Made by a program: the position numbers and the translations under genes | Part shown: piece by piece, positions 1 through 6,499 of the stretch | Layout of the letters: every line of letters begins with the position of its first letter | How positions within the stretch are numbered: the first letter of the stretch is position 1 | From: Crocinitomicaceae bacterium | Lineage (GTDB): Bacteria; Bacteroidota; Bacteroidia; Flavobacteriales_D; Crocinitomicaceae | Length of the DNA: 13,135 nucleotides | NCBI GenBank assembly: GCA_003512365.1 | Contig: DORI01000182.1 | Location: 1,214 to 14,348, forward strand | Reading direction: 5' to 3' | Notes under the pieces: generated by a model | Told to the model about the DNA's origin: nothing | Seen by the model: only the letters and a program-made list of their open reading frames with translations | Databases searched by the model: none

Positions 1-975
1 TTTATCGAGATTTCCCTCAGTGGCAAGTAAATATTGAAGCTTAGCAAGTGCTGCTTCAGTCGTCATGTCTTTTCCGCTTATAACACCAACTTTTTCGAAA
101 AATGAACTCGTTTGATACGCCCCTTGTTTAACCGAACCTGAAATACATTGAGTTACGTTCAACACTATTCCACCTGATTCAATATATTGTGTGATAAAAG
201 CCTGAAACTCGGGATTACTCGGTGCGTTTCCAGCGCCAAATGTTTCAATTACCAAGGCTTTATTTATAGAAACGTCAAACAAATTTGCATAAGACCTCAC
301 CGGGATTCCGGGGTAAAGTCTAATTAAACCAACAGTAGCGGTCATTTTTTTTGTAAACTTTAGCTCTTTTTCCTGCGTTCGAAAAAGTTTATCAAGGGTG
401 TATTCTATTGTAACGCCCGCAACTGCTAACTCAGGATAATTTGGAGACTGAAATGCCTCAAATTGATTCGCCGAAACCTTTGAGCAACGATTCCCTCTAT
501 ACAAGGAATATTCAAAATATACAGCAACCTCCTGTACAATGGGTTCGCCGTGTTCATCTGTTGCTGCTGCAATTTCAACCGCTGTAATTAAATTCTCTTT
601 TCCATCTGTTCTAATGGTTCCAATTGGAAGTTGCGACCCTGTTAAAATTACAGGCTTGCGAAGTCCCAATAACATGAAACTTAAAGCAGAGGCGGTAAAT
701 GCCATGGTGTCTGAACCATGTAAGATGACAAAACCATCATAGTGCTGATAGTTTTTCTCTATTATTTCAACCAAATCTAACCAATGACACAATGTCATTT
801 CTGAGGAATCGATTGGATGTTCAAAACTTACTGAAGAAATCTCTAAAGGAAAACGCTCTAGTTCCGGAACTTGCTCATATAAATGGTTAAAATTGAAACT
901 TTTCAATTCTCCCGTTTTATGGTCCTTAACCATTCCTATCGTTCCGCCGGTATAAATCAATAATATCTTACGCAT
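1..975 (-). CDS. ansA: Type I (cytoplasmic) L-asparaginase, C-terminus cut off by the window edge
   Basis: Hydrolyses L-asparagine to aspartate and ammonia in the cytoplasm. Translating the minus strand from the ATG at 975 gives 325 residues with no stop; AnsA proteins are usually about 335-350 residues, so only a short tail is missing. The N-terminal TGGTIG motif (residues 9-14) carries the nucleophile Thr12. The second catalytic triad lies in HGSDTM (86-91) with Asp89, and Lys166 in RGNRCSK completes it. The position equivalent to E. coli Thr91 is Ser88 here, a conservative change. The NVTQCISG segment places Cys277 where E. coli AnsA has its allosteric Cys273. There is no signal peptide, which supports the cytoplasmic type I class over the periplasmic type II. 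The start codon lies inside the end of the TatD gene (8-base overlap, ATGCGTAA), which indicates translational coupling. A tatD-ansA pair is common in Flavobacteriia, often followed by exbB/exbD genes, which would lie outside this window. Confidence 0.95.
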   Translation of the reverse strand, partial: MRKILLIYTGGTIGMVKDHKTGELKSFNFNHLYEQVPELERFPLEISSVSFEHPIDSSEMTLCHWLDLVEIIEKNYQHYDGFVILHGSDTMAFTASALSFMLLGLRKPVILTGSQLPIGTIRTDGKENLITAVEIAAATDEHGEPIVQEVAVYFEYSLYRGNRCSKVSANQFEAFQSPNYPELAVAGVTIEYTLDKLFRTQEKELKFTKKMTATVGLIRLYPGIPVRSYANLFDVSINKALVIETFGAGNAPSNPEFQAFITQYIESGGIVLNVTQCISGSVKQGAYQTSSFFEKVGVISGKDMTTEAALAKLQYLLATEGNLDK

Positions 976-1762
976 TTCTCTTTAAATATTCCTCGATTCG
1001 AAATAACTCGCTTGCATTGTTTGTCGTGATTGTTGCAATTTCCTCATAAGCTAATGCATATACATCGCTTAACTTTTCACACACATGTGTGATAAAGCTA
1101 CTTTCGTTTCTTTTGCCTCGATGAGGAGAAGGGGCCAAATACGGGGCATCTGTTTCAAGCACTATGTGTTGAAGTGGTACTTTTTCCAAGACATCGGCAA
1201 TTTTAGCATTTTTATAGGTCACAACGCCTCCAATTCCCAATTTGAAGCCACCATATGAAAGAACTTTTTTCGCTTGCTGTTCATGCCCAGTAAAACAATG
1301 AAAAACACCCGTCAAATCATCTGTGTTCTCTTCATCTAATATGGAAAAAACTTCGTCAAAGGCCTCCCTAACGTGAATTGCAATTGGTTTTTTTAACTCT
1401 TTTGCCCATCGAACTTGCTCTCGAAAAACTGTCTTTTGGGCTTCAACAAAAGTTTTATCCCAGTACAAGTCTATGCCAATCTCTCCCACTGCAATAAACT
1501 TCTCTGGTTCTAGAAATAGTTCCGTGCGAATTGCTTCAAGCTGCACTTGCCAATCTTCCTTTACATAGGAAGGATGAAGGCCCATCATAGGGAAACAATT
1601 TGGGTATTCTTTATGCAGCGCATACATTTTAGGAATGCTGGTCACATCAATGTTTGGAAGTAGCACGTACGCACCTTCAACCTCTTTGAAACGGGCTAAC
1701 ATTTCTGTTCGGTCCGTAAGAAATTCATCTTCGTAAAGATGTGCGTGTGTGTCAATTAGCAT
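968..1762 (-). CDS. tatD: TatD-family metal-dependent hydrolase (DNase)
   Basis: A cytoplasmic TIM-barrel metallohydrolase of the TatD/YcfH family; characterised members are 3'-5' exonucleases or DNases, some linked to DNA repair or RNA turnover. At 264 residues it has the usual length. Metal ligands are visible in order: DTHAHL (His6, His8), GLHP (His63), GEIGID (Glu94), IAIH (His130), HCFTG (His155) and the LETDAPYL signature (Asp205). The ATG at 1762 shares one base with the TAA of the upstream barrel-protein gene (TAATG), and its own TAA lies inside the asparaginase start region, so it sits in the middle of a coupled operon. The family is clear, but the substrate of this paralogue cannot be read from sequence. 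Bacteroidota often carry more than one TatD protein, so the symbol denotes the family. Confidence 0.93.
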   Translation of the reverse strand: MLIDTHAHLYEDEFLTDRTEMLARFKEVEGAYVLLPNIDVTSIPKMYALHKEYPNCFPMMGLHPSYVKEDWQVQLEAIRTELFLEPEKFIAVGEIGIDLYWDKTFVEAQKTVFREQVRWAKELKKPIAIHVREAFDEVFSILDEENTDDLTGVFHCFTGHEQQAKKVLSYGGFKLGIGGVVTYKNAKIADVLEKVPLQHIVLETDAPYLAPSPHRGKRNESSFITHVCEKLSDVYALAYEEIATITTNNASELFRIEEYLKRNA

Positions 1763-2502
1763 TAAAATAAAGAATAGCTAAAACCAAATTGAATAGGGTG
1801 AATAGATTCGCCTTGCCTAAACATTTCACTCAACTGATATGCAGTGAAAATAGCCATTGTTCTTCCGCCAAAACGACAATGAATACCATAACGCAAACCA
1901 AAATTTGGAGCCAAAACCATTTTCGTGCGGTCTCCATTACGAAACTTTGTGATTTGTTGCACAGGGAATCCATAACCAATATATCCTCCAAAATTTACTT
2001 TCCATGCTCTTGCTTTCGGTTTTCCGAATCGAAATTCAAAAGGAAGAACTAAGCTGTTTTTACGAAATACATTGAGCTTGTAGAGGTCCGTAGTTTCCTT
2101 TTCGCTCAGTTCCACTTGATTGTGCAGTATGTTCGTTTTATGTTGTGAATACACATTACTTAATCCATATCTCAATCCGTAGCCAATGGAAAAAGATGCT
2201 GCTTTTTTAAACCGCTTTTCAAACATCACATTAGCATTAAACCCAATGCTTTTCCAGGAAGAAGAAATATTTCCGTGATTTTTACTAAGCCAATCGTTAT
2301 ACGTTACATCAATTATAAACCTATCGTATTTGTGAAGTCTTGAATCCTCTAGGGGTCTCGATCCGTTATAGTGCCACAACACTCCTGGTTTGTAACGAGT
2401 AATTAACTTTTCTTGCTGGGCAAAAGAAATAGTTGAAACAAATACCAGAAAGATGAATATTGTTTTCAAGACTATGAATTTAAGTATTTTTCCCAATTCC
2501 AT
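1762..2502 (-). CDS. Exported outer-membrane beta-barrel protein, function unknown
   Basis: I do not recognise a named family. From the ATG at 2502 it is 246 residues and begins with a hydrophobic signal peptide ending SFAQ, with likely cleavage before Gln29. The mature part is rich in alternating aromatic/polar strands and Gly-Tyr pairs (FSIGYGLRYG, GGYIGYGF, APNFGLRYG), and the protein ends in Phe (FGFSYSLF), the usual C-terminal signature of barrels inserted in the outer membrane by BamA. An 8- to 10-strand barrel is inferred. The start is uncertain: the ATG at 2502 overlaps galE by 31 bases and adds 11 residues in front of the signal. A TTG at 2469, three bases past the galE stop, would give a cleaner signal peptide (MKTIFIFLVF...) and a 235-residue protein. 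It ends in TAATG with the TatD gene. No functional link to galE or tatD is evident beyond co-transcription. Confidence 0.8.
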   Translation of the reverse strand: MELGKILKFIVLKTIFIFLVFVSTISFAQQEKLITRYKPGVLWHYNGSRPLEDSRLHKYDRFIIDVTYNDWLSKNHGNISSSWKSIGFNANVMFEKRFKKAASFSIGYGLRYGLSNVYSQHKTNILHNQVELSEKETTDLYKLNVFRKNSLVLPFEFRFGKPKARAWKVNFGGYIGYGFPVQQITKFRNGDRTKMVLAPNFGLRYGIHCRFGGRTMAIFTAYQLSEMFRQGESIHPIQFGFSYSLF

Positions 2503-3491
2503 GCATCCATAACGGCATCTTCTATGGTTCGTTGCGCTTTCCAGGCAATTTTTTTGAAAGAACTATCTACGTTAGCGTATATTTCGACCACGTCTCCTTC
2601 TCTTCTCGGGCCGAATTTCCAATTTAATTTTAATCCTGTTTTTGTTTCAAACGCCTGAATTAATTCCAACACTGTTGACCCTTTTCCTGTTCCAACATTC
2701 AAATAATCTAATTTGCCGGCTGATTGTTTCCAAAGGTATTGTAAGGCGCGAACATGAGCCTCTGCTAAGTCTACCACATGTATAAAATCACGCACACAAG
2801 TTCCATCTTTTGTTGGATAATTGTTTCCAAAAACAATTAATTGTTCTTGTTTGCCAATCGCTGTTTGGGTGATAAATGGAAGTAAATTATTTGGTCTTCC
2901 AATAGGAAATTCCCCTATTAAGGCGCTTTCATGTGCGCCAACCGGATTGAAATAACGTAAATTCATGATGCGCAGCTGAGGCGCAGAGCGGAAGGTGTCT
3001 GCAATAATTTGCTCTCCCATCCACTTCGTGTAACCATATGGCGATTCCGGTAGGAGTTTAGGAGTTGATTCCGTAACTTCCTTTTGTCCTTGAGGCTCTC
3101 CATAAACAGTACAAGACGAAGAAAAAACAAAGTTATTAACATGGTTTTTTATCATGCATTCCAACACGTTGACCAACCCTAATATGTTGTTTCGGTAATA
3201 CTTCAATGGTTCTGAAACAGACTCTCCTACCGCTTTATAAGCAGCAAAATGAATGACGCCTTCAAACGTATATTGCTTGAATAGGGCATCCAAACTTTTT
3301 TGGTCACAAACGTCGATTTCGTGTAAAAGAGGAAGTTTCCCTAAAATCGATTCCAACCCTTTAAGCACAATCCTATTTGCGTTGCGAAAATCGTCAACAA
3401 TAACAGGTGTGTATCCATTTTGAACGAGGGACACCACTGTGTGTGAACCAATATAGCCGGCGCCTCCGGTTACCAATACAAACTTGCTCAT
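2472..3491 (-). CDS. galE: UDP-glucose 4-epimerase (GalE)
   Basis: Interconverts UDP-glucose and UDP-galactose using bound NAD; it serves the Leloir pathway and supplies galactosyl donors for surface polysaccharide. It is an extended short-chain dehydrogenase/reductase of 339 residues, the normal GalE length. The NAD-binding GGAGYIGS motif is at residues 9-16, with an acidic pair (IVDDF, 32-34) at the end of the second strand. The catalytic Ser/Thr region is SSSCTVYG (124-131). The YxxxK pair is Tyr152 and Lys156 in SPYGYTK. NLRYFNPVGAH and RDFIHVVDLAEAH are typical GalE signatures. It starts at the ATG at 3491 and is the first gene of the minus-strand block. A TAACTTTG -7 element ends only five bases before the ATG, implying a leaderless or nearly leaderless message. 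Its last codons overlap the proposed start of the downstream barrel gene. Confidence 0.96.
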   Translation of the reverse strand: MSKFVLVTGGAGYIGSHTVVSLVQNGYTPVIVDDFRNANRIVLKGLESILGKLPLLHEIDVCDQKSLDALFKQYTFEGVIHFAAYKAVGESVSEPLKYYRNNILGLVNVLECMIKNHVNNFVFSSSCTVYGEPQGQKEVTESTPKLLPESPYGYTKWMGEQIIADTFRSAPQLRIMNLRYFNPVGAHESALIGEFPIGRPNNLLPFITQTAIGKQEQLIVFGNNYPTKDGTCVRDFIHVVDLAEAHVRALQYLWKQSAGKLDYLNVGTGKGSTVLELIQAFETKTGLKLNWKFGPRREGDVVEIYANVDSSFKKIAWKAQRTIEDAVMDAWNWEKYLNS

Positions 3492-3496
3492 CTATT

Positions 3497-3504
3497 CAAA
3501 GTTA
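3497..3504 (-). promoter_or_regulatory. Predicted -7 element of the galE operon promoter
   Basis: On the minus strand this reads TAACTTTG, an exact match to the Bacteroidota -7 consensus TAnnTTTG. The last G is five bases upstream of the galE ATG, so initiation would fall at or beside the start codon. I see no good TTG at the expected -33 spacing (19-21 bases upstream). The match and position are directly visible; promoter function is inferred. Confidence 0.55.
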
Positions 3505-3518
3505 AAGCAAATTTCGCG

Positions 3519-3526
3519 TATCTTCG
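3519..3526 (+). promoter_or_regulatory. Predicted -7 element of the small membrane protein promoter
   Basis: TATCTTCG matches the TAnnTTTG consensus at all but one fixed position (C for the third T). It would start transcription near 3531-3533, divergent from galE, with the two -7 boxes only 14 bases apart. The -33 region is weak: only a TTC at 3495-3497 lies near the expected spacing. The expected start site coincides with the TTG at 3532, which bears on the start-codon choice of the following gene. Confidence 0.4.
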
Positions 3527-3531
3527 GGACA

Positions 3532-3735
3532 TTGGAGGAAAACAACATAAATATTCGACAATTTGCTCCTAAAAAACAGGGCCCGGGTTACTTGTTGCGA
3601 TTTGTAATTTACGCCATTGTTCTTGGCGCGCTGCTTTGGTTGATTTATAATCGATTGAATGAAGTGAACAATTGCCCTCCAAAAGTGTTAAAAGAGGAGA
3701 AAAAATCATTGCCACCTCAAATCGAAATAGAATGA
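3532..3735 (+). CDS. Small single-pass membrane protein, unknown function, non-ATG start
   Basis: Not assigned to a named family. From TTG 3532 it is 67 residues: a short basic N-terminus (RQFAPKKQGPG), one membrane helix of about 20 residues (LLRFVIYAIVLGALLWLIY, about 21-39), then a charged, proline-containing tail with one Cys (NNCPPK). The Lys/Arg-rich end before the helix suggests N-in, C-out topology (positive-inside rule). The frame has no ATG. Candidate starts are TTG 3484 (inside the galE start region), TTG 3532 (at the predicted transcription start) and ATA 3547, which lies 8 bases after GGAGG (3534-3538) and would give a protein of about 62 residues. Its TGA overlaps the ATG of the following DUF2141 gene (ATGA), a sign of real translation and coupling. 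Coding status is well supported by the overlap and the membrane helix; the exact start is not. Confidence 0.7.
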   Translation: MEENNINIRQFAPKKQGPGYLLRFVIYAIVLGALLWLIYNRLNEVNNCPPKVLKEEKKSLPPQIEIE

Positions 3736-4139
3736 GTTACGTTATCGCATTTTTAGGCCTTTTTCTTTCGGCATTGAACAACTACTCGCTTACTGTAGAA
3801 GTGAAGAACGTTCCAAATAACAAGGGGACTGTCTACGTTGGTTTGTTTCGTCCACAAGACGAATGGCCAACATACGGAAAACAATATAAAGGAAAAGTAG
3901 TAAGTGCTATCAAAGGAAAAACAGTAGTGACTTTTGCTGGGTTACCCGCTGGGAAATATGCTCTCGCCGTATATCACGACGAAAATAAAAACAACAAACT
4001 TGACAAAAATCTTGTTGGAATGCCAACAGAAATATATGGTTTTTCGAACAATGCTCGGGCCACTTTCTCTGCCCCAGATTTCTCAGATGCCCAAATTAGT
4101 TTATCAAAATCAATCACCCATAGCATAATGTTGAAATAG
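3732..4139 (+). CDS. Secreted DUF2141-domain protein
   Basis: DUF2141 proteins are small exported proteins of unknown function, common in Bacteroidota. This one is 135 residues from the ATG at 3732. It begins with a hydrophobic export signal (residues 1 to about 19, MSYVIAFLGLFLSALNNYS) followed by a beta-rich domain. Family hallmarks are visible: the opening strand LTVEVKNV, then TVYVGLF, the central PAGKYALAVYHDENKNNKLD with its Asp/Asn-rich loop, and GMPTEIYGFSNNA near the end. The DENKNNKLD loop resembles a calcium-binding turn; metal binding is only a suggestion. A longer in-frame reading from TTG 3672 exists, but the ATG overlapping the previous stop as ATGA gives the proper signal peptide and is preferred. 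It forms a two-gene unit with the small membrane protein upstream. Confidence 0.88.
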   Translation: MSYVIAFLGLFLSALNNYSLTVEVKNVPNNKGTVYVGLFRPQDEWPTYGKQYKGKVVSAIKGKTVVTFAGLPAGKYALAVYHDENKNNKLDKNLVGMPTEIYGFSNNARATFSAPDFSDAQISLSKSITHSIMLK

Positions 4140-4161
4140 TTTCGTTCTTTCCTTACCTTTG
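4132..4161 (+). promoter_or_regulatory. Predicted Bacteroidota-type promoter (TTG-N19-TACCTTTG)
   Basis: TTG at 4132-4134 and TACCTTTG at 4154-4161 are separated by exactly 19 bases, matching both the -33 and -7 elements of the primary Bacteroidota sigma factor. Transcription would begin around 4166-4168, about seven bases before the ATG at 4174. The -33 element lies within the last codons of the DUF2141 gene. It would drive the peptidase remnant and, by read-through, the pseudouridine synthase and DUF1801 genes. This is the best promoter in the window. Confidence 0.65.
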
Positions 4162-4173
4162 GAAAAACAATTT

Positions 4174-4467
4174 ATGAAATACTATTTTTCTTTCGTTGCG
4201 CTAATGAGTGTGTTTTCCATTTTTTCTCAAGAGGAGCTTTTATTTCAAAAACCATCGGCTTCCATTCTTCAACTTGCCGACTACGAACGCCCTCCATCCA
4301 TTTCGATGGATAACAAGAAACAAATGGTGTTGTTTTCATACCGAGATACTTATAAAACACTTCAAGACTTAAACCAAGAAGAACTTAGACTTGATTATGC
4401 GGCGAAAGAAAATATTCTGCATGTTCTTTGGGAACAAGAACAGTTTTTAAATAAATACTTGAAATAA
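4174..4467 (+). pseudogene. Collapsed S9-family (glutamyl endopeptidase-like) peptidase: N- and C-terminal ends fused in frame
   Basis: The open frame encodes 97 residues from the ATG at 4174. It starts with a signal peptide ending IFSQ, so the full protein was exported. Residues about 25-73 (KPSASILQLADYERPPSI... through NQEELRL) resemble the extreme N-terminus of Bacteroidota S9 peptidases of the glutamyl endopeptidase type, where EELRL or EEKLAG is normally followed by GLRI. Residues 75-97 (YAAKENILHVLWEQEQFLNKYLK) instead resemble the extreme C-terminus, as in the chloroplast glutamyl endopeptidase ending YAARENVMHVIWETDRWLQKY. Everything between is missing, including the beta-propeller and the Ser-Asp-His catalytic residues; full-length proteins run to roughly 800 residues. 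The junction is near 4390-4398 and keeps the frame. Its promoter is intact, and the next gene follows after two bases. It may be a real deletion, or an assembly join; a small protein with a new role is less likely. Identification rests on remembered family motifs. Confidence 0.7.
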
Positions 4468-4469
4468 AA

Positions 4470-6137
4470 GTGTCAGCTTTACATCGTTTCACTATCGATG
4501 TCTCTGGAATTCCTCTTCCAGAATCGTTCACTTTTCCATTTTATTATGAGCCTCATCCATTGGCCTTGCATGCTGCAGAGCAATTACAAGAGGAACTAGG
4601 GAAAAATCCGTGGCAGCATCCGTTTGGTTTAACTAATGAAGAAAAACCCATTGGTAAAATGTTCGGTGTGCTGGTTGTCTTAGATCAACAAAATCAATTA
4701 GGTTTCTTATGCGCCTTTTCCGGTAAACTTTCTGAAAACAATCATCATTCTGGATTTGTGCCACCAGTATTTGACTTATTAGACCGCGATGGTTACTTCG
4801 TAAAAGAGGAAGAATTCATCAACTCATTGACACGAAAGATAGAAGAAGTCAAGACTTCCAATGATTACAAATTTGCTTGTTTGTCTCATGAGCAACTCGT
4901 AAACGAATTTTTAATGATCTGTGAGCAAAGAAAAGAATCAATAAAAAATAACAAAGCGCTACGTAAAGAAAAAAGACAACATGCGATACTCCAACTTTCA
5001 TCAATAGAATACCTGCAATTTGATCAATTGCTTCAGGAGGAAAGCAAAACAGAACAAATACAATTAAAGCATTTAATTCGCGAATACAAATTAAAAATTG
5101 CGGAAAAAGAAGAAGAGGTCGCGGTTTTCAACTCTCAAATTGCAGCGCTAAAACAACAACGTTCGGCACATTCTGCACATTTACAACAGCGCATTTTCAC
5201 CTCCTATACCTTTCTTAACCATGCTCAAAAAGAAATGAGTTTACTTGATGTTTTCTCTACATCATCTACGCCCATTCCACCCGCTGGAGCAGGTGAATGT
5301 GCGGCACCAAAATTACTAAATCACGCTTTTTTGCATAAATTAAAACCCATTTGCATGGCAGAATTTTGGTGGGGGGCTTCTCCCGTTTCTGAAGTTCGTG
5401 TTCACAAGCAATTCTATCCTGCCTGTCTGGGAAAATGTGAGCCCATTCTCATGAATCACATGTTGAAAGGAATTAAATTAGAAGAAAATCCCTTACTCAA
5501 ACAGGCCGACATTCAAGATATTCCAATTGTATTTGAAGACGAATACTTTATGGTTATTGAGAAGCCTGCAGAGTTTTTATCCGTTCCAGGAAAAGCAATT
5601 AAGGATTCAGTATATGAACGAATAAAAGAAATGAGACCTGATGCAAGCGGGCCGTTATTGGTGCATCGACTAGACATGTCAACTTCAGGGCTACTCGTGG
5701 TAGCGAAGTCGATAGAGGCTTATAAAAAGCTTCAATTTTTATTTATTAAGAGAAAAGTTGAGAAAAAATACGAGGCGCTTCTTGAGGGAGTTATTTCGAA
5801 ACCAAAAGCAGGAGTAATTAATCTTCCGCTTAGGCTCGATATTGATAACAGACCCTTTCAACTTGTATGTTACGATTTTGGGAAAGCAGCCATAACGGAA
5901 TATGAGGTATTTGATATTAAAGACAATAGAACGCGTATTTCATTTAAACCATTAACAGGAAGAACGCATCAATTACGTGTCCATTCCGCACATATACTAG
6001 GGCTAAATTGTCCGATTGTTGGTGACGATTTATACGGAAAAAAAGGTGAGCGACTTTGTTTACATGCTGCAGAGTTGTCCTTTATACATCCTTTTAAAAA
6101 ATCACTTGTCTCTTTTAAAAGTAAAACTCCTTTTTAA
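4470..6137 (+). CDS. Large RluA-family pseudouridine synthase with N-terminal extension
   Basis: Isomerises uridine to pseudouridine in rRNA and/or tRNA. At 555 residues it is far longer than classical RluA (about 220). The catalytic PseudoU_synth_2 domain occupies roughly residues 350-550: it has HRLDMSTSGL with the essential Asp402 and GRTHQLRVHSAH near 505, the two diagnostic RluA motifs. The first ~260 residues form an extension that is charged and helical at about 155-255, likely a coiled coil. A linker (274-333) holds GECAAPK, PICMAEFWWG and FYPACLGKCEP with Cys277, Cys295, Cys319 and Cys323. This long architecture is known in Bacteroidota and some gammaproteobacteria, where it is usually labelled a tRNA U32/23S U746-type synthase; the actual target here is not determined. 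Translation starts at GTG 4470, two bases after the preceding stop, with no ATG nearby. It appears to depend on the promoter at 4132-4161. The DUF1801 gene follows after two bases. Confidence 0.92.
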   Translation: MSALHRFTIDVSGIPLPESFTFPFYYEPHPLALHAAEQLQEELGKNPWQHPFGLTNEEKPIGKMFGVLVVLDQQNQLGFLCAFSGKLSENNHHSGFVPPVFDLLDRDGYFVKEEEFINSLTRKIEEVKTSNDYKFACLSHEQLVNEFLMICEQRKESIKNNKALRKEKRQHAILQLSSIEYLQFDQLLQEESKTEQIQLKHLIREYKLKIAEKEEEVAVFNSQIAALKQQRSAHSAHLQQRIFTSYTFLNHAQKEMSLLDVFSTSSTPIPPAGAGECAAPKLLNHAFLHKLKPICMAEFWWGASPVSEVRVHKQFYPACLGKCEPILMNHMLKGIKLEENPLLKQADIQDIPIVFEDEYFMVIEKPAEFLSVPGKAIKDSVYERIKEMRPDASGPLLVHRLDMSTSGLLVVAKSIEAYKKLQFLFIKRKVEKKYEALLEGVISKPKAGVINLPLRLDIDNRPFQLVCYDFGKAAITEYEVFDIKDNRTRISFKPLTGRTHQLRVHSAHILGLNCPIVGDDLYGKKGERLCLHAAELSFIHPFKKSLVSFKSKTPF

Positions 6138-6139
6138 AA

Positions 6140-6499
6140 ATGTTAAAAACTACAACCGTTCTTTCCTATTACTCTTCATTTGAATTGCCAATACAACAAA
6201 AGCTAGGTGAAATTCACGATATTATCAAAGAGGTGTTGCCAAACGCGGAGGAAATTATAAGTTACAAAATGCCCGCATTCAAGCAAAAAAAAGTGTTGGT
6301 ATATTATGCAGGATACAAAAATCACATTGGTTTTTATCCAACCTCTCAACCTATCGAACATTTTAAAGATAGGTTAACGGAATATAAGTGGTCTAAAGGA
6401 GCTATTCAATTTCCATTAGATAAACCATTGCCAAAAAAATTAATTCAAGAGATTGCCTTATACCGTTTGAAACAAGTTGAACAGAAGCTTAATCCTTAA
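6140..6499 (+). CDS. DUF1801 (YdhG-like) protein
   Basis: A 119-residue cytoplasmic protein of the DUF1801/YdhG family; some relatives (Bacillus Fra) are described as frataxin-like iron chaperones, others are uncharacterised. Family features visible are an N-terminal helix with LGEIHDIIKEVLPNAEEIISYKMPAF (about 22-47), then the KVLVYYAGYKNHIGFYP strand region (51-67) and the GAIQFPLDKPLPKKLI segment (87-102). There is no signal or membrane segment. It begins two bases after the pseudouridine synthase stop, so it is co-transcribed and probably coupled. Its 3' end overlaps the convergent dikinase-like gene by 11 bases. The assignment is to a fold family only; iron binding is not implied by any visible ligand set. 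Confidence 0.88.
   Translation: MLKTTTVLSYYSSFELPIQQKLGEIHDIIKEVLPNAEEIISYKMPAFKQKKVLVYYAGYKNHIGFYPTSQPIEHFKDRLTEYKWSKGAIQFPLDKPLPKKLIQEIALYRLKQVEQKLNP

Noticed and set aside
539..742. 67-codon plus-strand open frame inside the asparaginase gene
   Set aside because: The opposite strand encodes clear AnsA motifs through this stretch, so this is a by-product of codon composition.
3672..3731. Upstream TTG extension of the DUF2141 gene
   Set aside because: It would place 20 charged residues before a complete signal peptide; the ATG at 3732 overlapping the previous stop is the natural start.
3934..4128. 64-codon frame overlapping the DUF2141 gene in another phase
   Set aside because: The DUF2141 frame carries the family motifs here; the alternative has no recognisable content.
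4141..4173. Extension of the peptidase remnant upstream to TTG 4159
   Set aside because: That codon falls inside the predicted -7 promoter element, so it would not be transcribed; ATG 4174 also gives a proper signal peptide.
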